In this document: one piece after another, positions 24,763 to 33,118 of the stretch
Layout: every line of letters begins with the position of its first letter
Numbering within the stretch: the first letter of the stretch is position 1
Source: Candidatus Aalborgicola bjergmarkensis
Lineage (GTDB): Bacteria > Pseudomonadota > Gammaproteobacteria > Burkholderiales > Burkholderiaceae_C
Direction: 5' to 3'
DNA: 64,000 nt
NCBI GenBank assembly: GCA_016708725.1
Contig: JADJFE010000006.1
Coordinates: 62,001-126,000 of the forward strand
Translations under genes and position numbers: made by a program
The notes under the pieces: generated by a model
What the model was told of the DNA's origin: nothing
The model's database searches: none
What the model saw: only the letters and a program-made list of their open reading frames with translations

Positions 24763-25384
24763 TGGCTTTATTGCGTTCGGCCAGCGTGTTGATCAACCCA
24801 TCCACACCTTTGGCATTGATTTCCTGCGAAAACTGGCTGCGGTAGTTTTCCACCAGCCAGACGCCCAGCACATTAAGGTTGTAGATACGCCAGCCCACGC
24901 CTTGTCCGGGGGTTTTTTCCAGACGATAGTCCAGCTGAATCGGATCTCCACTGCCCCTGACTTCAGAGCGTACCAATACTTCCTTGTCTTCTGACGCCGC
25001 GCGCAGCGGCTTCATGACAATGGCCTGGTCACTGACTTGGGCCAGTGCACCGGCATAGGTACGCACCAACAGGGTTTTGAATTCTTCCTGCAGGCGTTTT
25101 TGCTGCTCCGGTGTGGCCTGACGCCAGGCTGGGCCGACCGCTGAGGCCGTCATGCGCCCAAAGTTCACATTGGGCATGATGCGTGCGTCAACCAGGGCGA
25201 CAAGCCGGTTCATATCGCCCGCACGAATGGCTTTGTCTGCCTTGATGGTTTCGAGTACATCCACCGATAAGCGCTTGATGAGTGCATCAGGGGCTTCGTC
25301 TTCGGCGTGTGCCATCGGTGCGAACCACAAGCCAAGCAGGGCGGAGGCAAGGAGCAAGGTATGACGCAAAAACGCACGTTTCAT
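24746..25384 (-). CDS. mlaC: Phospholipid-binding periplasmic protein MlaC
   Basis: A 212-residue exported protein with a signal peptide (MKRAFLRHTLLLASALLGLW ... MAHA). The mature part carries the MlaC pattern: NFGRMTASAVGPAWRQATPE, FKTLLVRTYAGAL and GVGWRIYNLNVLGVWLVENY. MlaC shuttles phospholipid between the outer-membrane MlaA complex and inner-membrane MlaFEDB. It sits in a block mlaD-mlaA-mlaC-mlaB, all on the minus strand. The 82 bases between mlaA and mlaC are short and could hold a weak internal promoter. Confidence 0.9.
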   Translation of the reverse strand: MKRAFLRHTLLLASALLGLWFAPMAHAEDEAPDALIKRLSVDVLETIKADKAIRAGDMNRLVALVDARIMPNVNFGRMTASAVGPAWRQATPEQQKRLQEEFKTLLVRTYAGALAQVSDQAIVMKPLRAASEDKEVLVRSEVRGSGDPIQLDYRLEKTPGQGVGWRIYNLNVLGVWLVENYRSQFSQEINAKGVDGLINTLAERNKANAKKG

Positions 25385-25466
25385 AAATTATTCTTTCTTA
25401 AAACTCAGTTAAGGTGGGGATTATCCAACGCGGCAGGAGCCGGTTGCGCCGACCAAAGACTGCGGG

Positions 25467-26234
25467 TCATGGTTCGGGTTGGGGTGCGGGCGCTTCTTCA
25501 TCCGGCGGATTGCCGTCGTATATCTGGTTGCGGCGGCGTTGCAGGTAGCCATCGCGCATGAAGCTGTACTTGTCCAGCGCGGCCCCCTCGATAATTTCGC
25601 CTGCCCTCAGATAGGTGGCACGGGTGTCGATTATTTTCAGCACCAACAGCGCGTCGCGTGTCCCGGCATCCTCGAAGCCATTGCGGGGGTCTCCCCGCAG
25701 GTCCACTGGCAAAGCAACGGTATCGCGCAGGGTGGATGGTCCCAGGAAGGGCAGCACCACATACGGCCCGGACCCCACACCCCAGCGCCCCAGGGTCAAG
25801 CCAAAATTGGCCGAATGGCGCTCCACCTGAAAGTCACTGGCCACATCCACCACGCCTCCCAGCCCTATGGTGGTATTGAGCAAAACGCGCGCCATGCTGT
25901 CGCCCGTGGCCTGACGGCGTAACTGCAATGCGTTATTGATGGCAGACCAGGCATCTTCCAGATTATTGAAAAAATTTCCCACACCGGTGCGCAGCCAATG
26001 CGGAGTGGCGTCCCGATAGGCCGTGGCCACCGGCTTTACGACAGCCTTGTCAACCGCCTCGTTGAAACTAAAAATTCCCCGATTGAGCGGCTCCCACGGA
26101 TCGCGTGGATTGGGGTTGGGCACGCTGGCGCAGGCTTGCAGCAAGGCCAGCAGACCCGGTACGCATAAGCGCACCATGCGTTCACGCCAAACCCTTGCAC
26201 AGCGGGCCGCTACCGGGATTTTTGCCCTGTTCAT
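25467..26234 (-). CDS. mlaA: Outer-membrane lipoprotein MlaA (VacJ)
   Basis: A 255-residue lipoprotein with lipobox LLQAC near residues 31-35 and the MlaA core: DPWEPLNRGIFSFNEAVDKA, GNFFNNLEDAWSAINNALQ and ANFGLTLGRWGVGSGPYVV. MlaA is a ring-shaped protein that removes phospholipids from the outer leaflet. The Met at 26234 overlaps the mlaD stop by four bases; Met at residue 20 would give a more usual signal peptide. The C-terminus is Pro/Glu rich. Confidence 0.92.
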   Translation of the reverse strand: MNRAKIPVAARCARVWRERMVRLCVPGLLALLQACASVPNPNPRDPWEPLNRGIFSFNEAVDKAVVKPVATAYRDATPHWLRTGVGNFFNNLEDAWSAINNALQLRRQATGDSMARVLLNTTIGLGGVVDVASDFQVERHSANFGLTLGRWGVGSGPYVVLPFLGPSTLRDTVALPVDLRGDPRNGFEDAGTRDALLVLKIIDTRATYLRAGEIIEGAALDKYSFMRDGYLQRRRNQIYDGNPPDEEAPAPQPEP

Positions 26235-26710
26235 TTTTTTGGCTCCGCACTGCCGCCGTCTGCAGCCTTGCTGTACAAGAACTGACCAATGAGGTTTTCC
26301 AGCACCACCGCCGATTGGGTGGCGCCTATCACATCGTCTGCAACCAGATTGGCCGAATCGGCACCCGCTTCAATCCCTAAGTATTGCTCGCCAAGCAAAC
26401 CACTGGTGAGAATTTTCAGTGAACTATCCTTGGGGAATGCGTGGCGGTTCTCCAGTGCCAGGGTCACACGGGCCTGAAAACTCTTGTCGTCAAATTCGAT
26501 GCTTTCCACGCGACCGACGACCACGCCGCTGCTGCGCACTGCCGCCTTGGGTTTGAGCCCTCCCACATTCTCGAATTTAGCAGTGACCCGATACGTCGAT
26601 TGAAAGCTCAAACTCATCAGGTTGGCCGACTGCAGCGCCAGAAAAAGAATGGCAGCAGCCCCAAGCAGTACAAACATCCCGACCCACACATCGTTTTTTG
26701 AGCGTTGCAT
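26231..26710 (-). CDS. mlaD: MCE-domain phospholipid transporter subunit MlaD
   Basis: A 159-residue protein with one N-terminal transmembrane helix (VWVGMFVLLGAAAILFLALQ) and an MCE domain (VTAKFENVGGLKPKAAVRSS, GVVVGRVESIEFD, SGLLGEQYLGIEAG). It forms the hexameric periplasmic ring of MlaFEDB. The start at 26710 (MQRSKNDVWVG) fits the family; upstream Mets at 26719 and 26761 are less likely. The genes expected just upstream, mlaE and mlaF, are absent, and the DNA beyond 26719 is noncoding. Confidence 0.92.
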   Translation of the reverse strand: MQRSKNDVWVGMFVLLGAAAILFLALQSANLMSLSFQSTYRVTAKFENVGGLKPKAAVRSSGVVVGRVESIEFDDKSFQARVTLALENRHAFPKDSSLKILTSGLLGEQYLGIEAGADSANLVADDVIGATQSAVVLENLIGQFLYSKAADGGSAEPKK

Positions 26711-26761
26711 TCGATTCATCCTAGTCAGTTGGGGGACTAAACCGGATGCACCATCCCACAT

Positions 26762-27353
26762 AAGTCAAGGCCAGTCCCACACGTGCATAAGGGGCTATCT
26801 TAACCCGTCGTGCAGCGGCCCTGGGGCATAGGGGAATTGCGCAGGACAATCGCACCTGAATTCATAGCAATATCCTGAATGCCATAGCCAAATTCTGGAA
26901 GAATGGCCGGTAATGCTTGGCCATGCCGTGAATGGCATAGGTGTAACTTTCCTGCGTGCGCGGGCAAAAACCGCGCAGCACCATCTCCACCCGCAATCGG
27001 AATTATCCTGATTTAATAGCGGCTCCCGCACGTTCCATAAGTCCTGCAAGCCGATTCGCACAATAAAACCCTGCCATGCACCAGCCGCCAGCCGCCAGCC
27101 GCCAAGTGGGCAGAGGTGGGTGGGCGTGATGGGCAAAAATAATGAGGAAATCTGGTTGTAGCCCTTATGAAACGTGCGGGTACAGCTATTAATTGAAGAG
27201 CAATAATGCAAACCGTTGGAGCTGAACCCGTGTTCATCGCCGGGTTTATGGTCTACGCACCGTCCACACTGCGGACCCGCATGCTGTGTGTGGTGGCCGG
27301 GAGCTAGAAACTCCCGTCTACCCTATCTAAGGATGCGGCATGACCAGGCAAGC
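26762..27353. repeat. Gene-free stretch with a pair of long inverted arms
   Basis: About 590 bases without a gene. Arms at 27007-27044 and 27161-27198 are inverted copies sharing the core AATAGC-GC-CCCGCACGTT and CATAAG, separated by 116 bases. The arrangement resembles the inverted arms inside repeats A, B and C. The rest shows nothing recognisable, apart from a possible mlaD promoter region next to 26719. Confidence 0.6.
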
Positions 27354-27992
27354 TTATGTCAGCAGCCGAAAATCCTCACCCTTGAACACCCGCCGTGCAT
27401 TGCCACGCTCCACCTGGTAGTGCTGGATGCGCCGCTGCGCACGGTTCTGTCCCTGAAGTTCCTGGGCCTGCGCCGCCAGCTTGCACGCCAGCAGCGCGCG
27501 CGCCAGGCGCTTGTTGGCATGCTGGCTGCGCTCGGTCTGTACCTTCACACTCAACCCGCTGGGCAGGTGGGTGGCGCGCACAGCGGAATCGGTGGTGTTG
27601 ACGTGTTGCCCACCGGGACCGCTGGAGCGCACCGTTTCATAGCGCAGGTCTTTGTCTTGTAGCGTGCTCGCAGCATCATGGTCTGGTGCGTCCGGCTCAA
27701 ATAGCTCCGCGCCGATAAACCAGTTCTTGCGCTTGTGACTGGGCCGATACGGGCTGGTGCAAATCCATTGCACGCTGCCTTGCCAACGCCGGGCCAGGTC
27801 CAGCGCCGCAGCGCCTTCAAGCGCCAATAGCACCGAACGCAGGTTGCCCGGATGTTCGCTGGGCACGGCCTCGACCACCGCCACATCGACGCCCAGGGTG
27901 GCAGCCTCCTGATTCAGGTAGGCCAGTGCGTGGCGCACCGCCAGGCAGCATTCTTCGGGGCCGATGTTGGCTGAAAGTTGCAGCAAAATCAT
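27354..27992 (-). CDS. prfH: Peptide chain release factor homologue PrfH
   Basis: A 212-residue relative of class I release factors. It keeps the peptidyl-tRNA hydrolysis motif in RSSGPGGQHVNTTDSAVRAT and the basic tail, but lacks the codon-reading domain of RF1/RF2. From published work as I recall, PrfH recognises ribosomes whose 16S decoding centre has been cut and releases the nascent chain so that RtcB can reseal the rRNA. The start at 27992 overlaps the rtcB stop as ATGA, showing translational coupling; a longer start at 28001 is possible. Confidence 0.9.
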   Translation of the reverse strand: MILLQLSANIGPEECCLAVRHALAYLNQEAATLGVDVAVVEAVPSEHPGNLRSVLLALEGAAALDLARRWQGSVQWICTSPYRPSHKRKNWFIGAELFEPDAPDHDAASTLQDKDLRYETVRSSGPGGQHVNTTDSAVRATHLPSGLSVKVQTERSQHANKRLARALLACKLAAQAQELQGQNRAQRRIQHYQVERGNARRVFKGEDFRLLT

Positions 27993-29155
27993 GCGCAGCA
28001 CTCCCCACGGGTTTTGTAGGTCAGCACGGGCCTGGTTCGGGCCAGCAAGCGGATCAAGCCAGCTCCCTGCAAGTCTTGCACCACGCTGTCGATACCCTTG
28101 TAAGCCTGCGGCGCTTCTTCAAAAATGAGCTGGCGGTCGTTGCAAATGACACGGCTGCCCAATGCAGTGCGTTCCATTTGCGTTGGCGTTGTCAGTTTGA
28201 ACAAGCGGTCTTTGCAGGCCGAGCGCATCCATTTGCGCCCTGCGCCGTGGGCCAGGGACAGCAGGGTGCTTTCATCGGGTGTTGGGGCTTCGACCAGATA
28301 GCTGTAGTCACCGCGCGAGCCGGGTATCAGCACCGGCCCGGCGTCCGATGGCGTGGCCCCCTTACGGTGCAGCCAGCCCACCACCCCGGCTATCGTGGCG
28401 CGTGTCACAAAATTGTGTTGCAAATCCAGCACAAAACGGCCTGTGCTGCGCACATTGGCCAGCAGGCGCTGGGCAATCCACTGGCGGTTACAGCGGGCAA
28501 ACTGCAAGGCTGCAGCGTGCTGGTGCAAATAGGCGCTGCTTTCGGGCGTGTCCTCTGGCAAACCGTGGTGGCCGAACTGGTCCACGTGCTGGCGCAATAT
28601 CTGCTGTCCCAATCCGCGTGAGCCGCTGTGCACCAGCAGGAGCAGGTGTTTGGTGTCCAGTCCCAAAGCGTTCAGGGCGATAGGCTCATACACCGTATCG
28701 ATTTTTTGGAACTCGGCAAAGTGGTTGCCGCCGCCGAGGGTGCCCAGTGATGCTTCAAAGCCGGTGGTGGGCAGCACGCCCGCTTCCAGTGCTTGTGCGA
28801 TGGCCGCAGCACCATCAAACGCATCGTCATCAGTAAACGTGCCGTCGATGTTGCCGACGCGCTTTTCCAGCTTGTCGAGGTTGACGCTACCGGCGCGGAT
28901 GTCGGTTTGCCACAGCGCCATGCCGCAGCCAATGTCATTGCCGACCAGGGCCGGATAAAAGCGTGTGGTTGAGAAAAAAGCGGCCCCTACCGGATAGCCG
29001 CGCCCTGGGTGCAAGTCCGGCATGCCCGCAACGCGCTGCATGCCCGGCAATTGCGCTGTGGTGAGAAGCTGCTGGAGCGCCGCATCCTCCATCCACGTGT
29101 TGTCGGAGGCGACCACGCAGGCGCGATCCGACAGATTTTTGACAAAATTGCCCAT
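27989..29155 (-). CDS. rtcB: RNA ligase RtcB (PrfH-associated type)
   Basis: A 388-residue RtcB ligase, which joins 2',3'-cyclic phosphate or 3'-phosphate ends to 5'-OH ends using GTP and Mn. Motifs seen are GMPDLHPGRGYPVGAA, GNDIGCGMALW (metal Cys), LGGGNHFAEFQ, LLVHSGSRGLGQ and LAHGAGRKWMR near the guanylylated His. It is shorter than the housekeeping RtcB of about 480 residues and lies directly upstream of prfH, the layout of the RtcB2-PrfH repair pair. No RtcA or RtcR gene is nearby. Confidence 0.92.
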   Translation of the reverse strand: MGNFVKNLSDRACVVASDNTWMEDAALQQLLTTAQLPGMQRVAGMPDLHPGRGYPVGAAFFSTTRFYPALVGNDIGCGMALWQTDIRAGSVNLDKLEKRVGNIDGTFTDDDAFDGAAAIAQALEAGVLPTTGFEASLGTLGGGNHFAEFQKIDTVYEPIALNALGLDTKHLLLLVHSGSRGLGQQILRQHVDQFGHHGLPEDTPESSAYLHQHAAALQFARCNRQWIAQRLLANVRSTGRFVLDLQHNFVTRATIAGVVGWLHRKGATPSDAGPVLIPGSRGDYSYLVEAPTPDESTLLSLAHGAGRKWMRSACKDRLFKLTTPTQMERTALGSRVICNDRQLIFEEAPQAYKGIDSVVQDLQGAGLIRLLARTRPVLTYKTRGECCA

Positions 29156-29276
29156 ACAAGATTTCCAGAATCAAAATAAACGATGAAACTGGACCGGGAC
29201 ACACGCATGCGTACCACCACGCCGCGCACGGCGGCGTTGGGTCTGGTGCGTGAAAGATGCTGGAGGCTTTTATGCC

Positions 29277-29339
29277 TTAAACCACACGCCCCACAGCAGC
29301 TGCCCCAGTCCACAGGGAAGTCTTCGTGATGTTGTGCAT
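29277..29339 (-). CDS. Possible 20-codon peptide with strong ribosome site
   Basis: ATG at 29339 follows AGGAGAAAAAAC, a strong site, and encodes MHNITKTSLWTGAAAVGRVV. It looks like the beginning of a signal-peptide or membrane protein cut short, and lies about 120 bases upstream of rtcB. It may be a leader peptide or a gene remnant. Confidence 0.3.
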   Translation of the reverse strand: MHNITKTSLWTGAAAVGRVV

Positions 29340-29717
29340 GTTTTTTCTCCTGTGTCGCTGGGTTGAGCTGGATACGTATAGGGCATCTGGCAAACGGATT
29401 GCACAAACCCCATCACACTGCGGTGCTCGAATGTAGCGCTTTACCAAGTCAGCGCGCAATGCTGGCGTGGATTATTGCGGTGCTGGGGGCTGAGTCTGCT
29501 GCCGTTATGCAACAACGTCAGCGCGCACAGGATGCAAACGGGCAGAAAATGAGCCTTACAACCCGATTCACCCCCACCCCCCCCACCACACGCCGGCCAG
29601 CCGCCAACCGCGCCCGACAGGGCCGAAAATAAACGGCAAATACAGCTCTATCCCGCATAGAACGTGCGGATATAGCTATCAAAAATGTAACGTGTACGCA
29701 AAAGGCACTTTACTGCT
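29340..29717. other. Gene-free stretch with a small palindrome
   Basis: About 380 bases without a supportable gene. At 29644-29677 a palindrome runs from AGCTCTATCCCGCATAG to its partner GTGCGGATATAGCT, a compact relative of the dispersed 'CCCGCACGTT' arms. Nothing else recognised. Confidence 0.5.
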
Positions 29718-31574
29718 TCACTCCAGGTTCACCGTTGTTACACCGTGGGCGGCTTCGGTGATGGAGGTGACGGTGATCTGTGTGCGGCCTTCCAGCGGGA
29801 ACAGGAACAGGGCGCGGCTTAGAGGGTTGATGAAGGCCGACTCCAGCCGGTTGCCGATGCCCCGGCCGCCGTTGGAGAGGTCTTTGGTGCACGCCGCTTG
29901 CAGCTGGGCGCGCACGGTGTCGGGTAGCAGCAGTTCAATCTTGTGTTCCTCGCACACGCGGGTGATGACGTTGGCGAGCATGCCGTCCATGATCCGGGCG
30001 CCGATCTGGGGTGAGATGAAGCCGAACACAACGATGTTGTCGCCCAGACGGTTCAGGATTTCGGGGCGCGAGAGGCGGAATTTGAAGTAATCCTGGATGG
30101 CCTGGCGCACGCGCTCTTCCACGACTTCGGGCGCGTCGCTGGCTTGGACGTTTTGCACGCGCCGTCCGTGTTCGTCTTCGACGTAGATGCCGAGGTTGGA
30201 GGTGAAAACAATGATGGCTTCGGAGAAATACGTGGTGTCACCCTGGCCATCGGTCAGGCGGCCATCTTCCAGAATTTGCAGGAATTTGTCCAGAATACGC
30301 GGGTGCGCCTTTTCGATCTCGTCGAACAACACCACGCTGAACGGTTTGGCGCGCACGGCGTTGGTCAATTCGCCACCGGCATCGTAGCCGACGTAACCGG
30401 GCGGCGCCCCGAGTAGACGCGCGCTGGCGTGTTCCTCGGCAAATTCGCTCATGTCAAAACGAATGTACGCGTGCTCGTCGCCAAACACCAGTTGCGTGAG
30501 TGTTTTCGCCAGTTCGGTCTTGCCCACGCCGGTGGGGCCAGCAAAGAACAGCACGCCACGCGGGCGGTTGCCGCGTCCGCGTGCCTGCGCGCCGGTCAGA
30601 CCCATGACCGAACGCATCAGGATATCCATGGTTTTGGTGATGGCGCGCTCCTGGCCACGCACCCGGTTTTCGATAAAGCTCTGCGCACCGGCGATCTTGG
30701 CGCGCAGATAACTCTTTTTCCAGGGGTTGTCGGTGGCGCCGACCTTGAAGCACTGCACCGCATCATCGACATGGGCCATGCCAATGCCCTGGCGCTCGGC
30801 CAGCTGGGCGATGTCGCTCAGGGCCGAGAGTGTCAAGCCATCGGTCAAGTCGGCAAAGGTCTGGGCAAACTTGTCGCGCTCAGGGGCGCTGGCGGCGTCG
30901 AATCCAGGGAAGAGGGTGGCCAGAAAACGCGCTGCCTCGTGGCGCGTGCTGTAGTCCGGCTGGCTGATGATCAGGCTGGCGATGCGCGCGCTGTCGAGCG
31001 TGAGCCACGAGGGCAGGTCCTGCGCGCGGTTGACCAGCCAGAGTATGGGGTTGAACAGGGCCAAGCCCATAGGCGCACTACTGGCATCGGGACTGCGCGG
31101 CACTATCGGGTTGGCCACCAAGGACAGGCGTTGTGCTGCCAGAAAGAAGCGGTGTTCGGTACCGTCGAGGTGGTCGGCCTGGCGCGTCAGGCGCGACGCA
31201 AAGTCAATCACCAGTGCGCAGCGTGCTTCGCGCTGCAGGGTGACCGCTTTCATGGTATCCACCAGGGTTTCCAGGCTGGCGGGCATGACGCCGTTTTGCA
31301 GTTTGAGGTCAAACAAGCGCGTGGCCAGTTCCACGCAGGCAGGTTCCTTGGGATAGGGGCGCAGGCCTTCGATGGGGTCATACACCAGCAAGAACCGATA
31401 CCCCAGTGCCGACAGCGAGGCCCACAGGCAACGCAGCAGCGGCGCCAGTGTCAGCGTGTCGGCTCCGCGCACGGGGGTTAGAAAACTGTCGCGGATATTG
31501 CCGGACACGACAAATTGGGAGCGGATCGGCAACAAGCGCTCCAGATCGCGCACCCAGCGCGGGGTCAGATCCAT
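29718..31574 (-). CDS. AAA+ ATPase with ClpB/ClpA-type C-terminal module
   Basis: About 618 residues. The C-terminal half is an active Clp/HslU-class AAA+ module: Walker A GPTGVGKT near residue 346, the ClpB-like stretch FDMSEFAEEHASARLLGAPP, pore loop GYVGYDAGG, Walker B VVLFDEIEKAHP, then LGDNIVVFGFISPQ and a D2-small-domain tail. The N-terminal 300 residues contain VVSGNIRDSFLTP and LVYDPIEGLRPYP and may be a degenerate first ATPase domain without a P-loop. The start at 31574 has an AAGGAAG site; 31589 is the alternative. Lack of Clp N-domains and of a ClpP loop suggests remodelling rather than proteolysis. It follows the coiled-coil gene by 27 bases. Confidence 0.8.
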   Translation of the reverse strand: MDLTPRWVRDLERLLPIRSQFVVSGNIRDSFLTPVRGADTLTLAPLLRCLWASLSALGYRFLLVYDPIEGLRPYPKEPACVELATRLFDLKLQNGVMPASLETLVDTMKAVTLQREARCALVIDFASRLTRQADHLDGTEHRFFLAAQRLSLVANPIVPRSPDASSAPMGLALFNPILWLVNRAQDLPSWLTLDSARIASLIISQPDYSTRHEAARFLATLFPGFDAASAPERDKFAQTFADLTDGLTLSALSDIAQLAERQGIGMAHVDDAVQCFKVGATDNPWKKSYLRAKIAGAQSFIENRVRGQERAITKTMDILMRSVMGLTGAQARGRGNRPRGVLFFAGPTGVGKTELAKTLTQLVFGDEHAYIRFDMSEFAEEHASARLLGAPPGYVGYDAGGELTNAVRAKPFSVVLFDEIEKAHPRILDKFLQILEDGRLTDGQGDTTYFSEAIIVFTSNLGIYVEDEHGRRVQNVQASDAPEVVEERVRQAIQDYFKFRLSRPEILNRLGDNIVVFGFISPQIGARIMDGMLANVITRVCEEHKIELLLPDTVRAQLQAACTKDLSNGGRGIGNRLESAFINPLSRALFLFPLEGRTQITVTSITEAAHGVTTVNLE

Positions 31575-31601
31575 GGTCTTCCTTTGCAAAGATCAGCTTT
31601 A

Positions 31602-32753
31602 TCAGCGTTGCGTGCGGCGCATAGCGGGCCGGGTTTGTTGCCGGGATTCGGTTTGTGACTGTGCTGCTGGCAAGCTGGCCGGGTCTACGGCTTGCACCGG
31701 CAACTCGCCCGCACCCAGCAAGCGCTTGACATCCAGTGCGATGCCGCGCGCGGCCAGCGTTTCCAGCAACTTGGGGAATTCGCGGCACCATCGGTCTTCG
31801 GCCAGGTAGTCCAGCCGCTTGCGCTCGGCAGTGTCTTGTGCCCCCTTGGCGCGCACGACGTTGAAATTGAACGTCCGGTCCTGGGCATTGAGCCGCAGGC
31901 GTACAAAGTATTCGTCCCAACCGTGGCGCTGAAAATGGGCCACGCCGCCTTCGACGAAAAACGTGTCGCTGACGCCCTCGACCACATAGCCCAGATCGCG
32001 CAACGATTGTTCCAGCACCAGGGCGGCGGCTTCTTGTTCGCGTTGTGCATTGTGCTGCTGGATGCGCAAGCGCAAATCCACGGCCAGCGCTTCGGCCCGT
32101 TCCAGCGTGGGCGCCAGGGCAATCGCGCGGCTGGCGGCGTCTATGTCGGCAGGCAGAGGATCATCCGGCGCCAGCACCAGGCGCGCCAGAAGACGTTCGA
32201 CCAGATCACGCATGGCCTGCGCCTGGCGTTCGTCCAGTTGGGCCTGCAAGGCGCGTTGTTGCACGTAGGTGTGCAGCGCATCTTCCAGCGGCGGCGGGTC
32301 GGTCAGCGGCAGTTCTGCTTCAGCGGCATTGCGCGGCGTGCGGGCCTGCTGCGCGGCAATGGCTTGCTCCAGCAGGGTGGCTGCGGCTTGCAGCGATTCC
32401 AGCTGCTGCTGCATGGCCGCTTGGCCGGCGTCTTGGGGAGTTGCCGTGCCAAGACCAGGAATCTTGTCCAGGATGGCCGCATGCTCCAGGCCCAGCGTCG
32501 TGCACACACCACGCAAGTGCTCCAGATGCGCTTCCAGCTGGGTAAGTTGTGCGCGCGTGGCTTGCAGCTGCGCAAATCGGGCATGGCGGGATTGGCGCTG
32601 CGCTTCGGCCAATTCACTGGCACGGCCCTGCATGTCAGCCAACGCATCCTGGTATTCCAGCCCCATTTGTTGCGCCTCACGCAAGGCCATGGCCGCCAGG
32701 GTGACGGCACCCAGCGGGACAAATGAAAATGCGGCGGTAGCGGGGCCACTCAT
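31602..32753 (-). CDS. Coiled-coil protein of unknown function, partner of the AAA+ ATPase
   Basis: A 383-residue protein I do not recognise. It starts with a hydrophobic stretch (AAFSFVPLGAVTLAAMAL), then long Ala/Gln/Glu/Leu-rich helices between about 25 and 140 and 165 and 250 that read as coiled coil. A compact C-terminal part follows (GYVVEGVSDTFFVEGGVAHF, WDEYFVRLRLNAQDRTFNFN), ending in a Gln/Arg-rich tail. It lies just upstream of the AAA+ gene in the same direction, so the two probably act together. Its own upstream side meets the IS605 derivative after about 34 bases, so further operon genes or the promoter may have been displaced. Confidence 0.65.
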   Translation of the reverse strand: MSGPATAAFSFVPLGAVTLAAMALREAQQMGLEYQDALADMQGRASELAEAQRQSRHARFAQLQATRAQLTQLEAHLEHLRGVCTTLGLEHAAILDKIPGLGTATPQDAGQAAMQQQLESLQAAATLLEQAIAAQQARTPRNAAEAELPLTDPPPLEDALHTYVQQRALQAQLDERQAQAMRDLVERLLARLVLAPDDPLPADIDAASRAIALAPTLERAEALAVDLRLRIQQHNAQREQEAAALVLEQSLRDLGYVVEGVSDTFFVEGGVAHFQRHGWDEYFVRLRLNAQDRTFNFNVVRAKGAQDTAERKRLDYLAEDRWCREFPKLLETLAARGIALDVKRLLGAGELPVQAVDPASLPAAQSQTESRQQTRPAMRRTQR

Positions 32754-32786
32754 GTGAAAGTATTTTCTTATGTATTTTTATCAGTA

Positions 32787-33118
32787 TTGTGCGGGAAACC
32801 CCGTCCTTCAGGGCGGGGATGCAGAGCGCGGACACCGAAGGTGTCCATGTGTTTTGTGTGTGTCATAATTTGCTTGTCGCAAGACCTATGGCGGGATACG
32901 CCAAAAGTAATGCTTGTGGAGCGAATGTGAGACCTGGGGGAGCATGGCGTCGGCTCAAAGCCGTAAAGCTCCCCACTGCGGGAGCTAACGGCAATAACCA
33001 AGCCATGCACCCCTGGGCAGTCGTGTTGAAGCAAGAACCCACCGAAGTGACTATGTGTGAGGTAACTCATGTGTGGCACCGTAGGAATCCCCTTCCTTTA
33101 GGGCGGGGAGGATGTCAA
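32787..33118 (+). mobile_element. IS605 deletion derivative (both ends, tnpB remnant)
   Basis: Both ends match the element at 10127-11512 in opposite orientation: the left end GCGGGAAACCCCGTCCTTCA with a GACACCGAAGGTGTC hairpin, and the right end from ACCCACCGAAGTGACTA to GGATGTCAA. In between, only about 60 codons of a tnpB C-terminus remain (AGYAKSNACGANVRP ... LKQEPTEVTMCEVTHV). Its sequence differs from the tnpB at 10169, so it came from a related but distinct element. It cannot move by itself. Confidence 0.8.
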
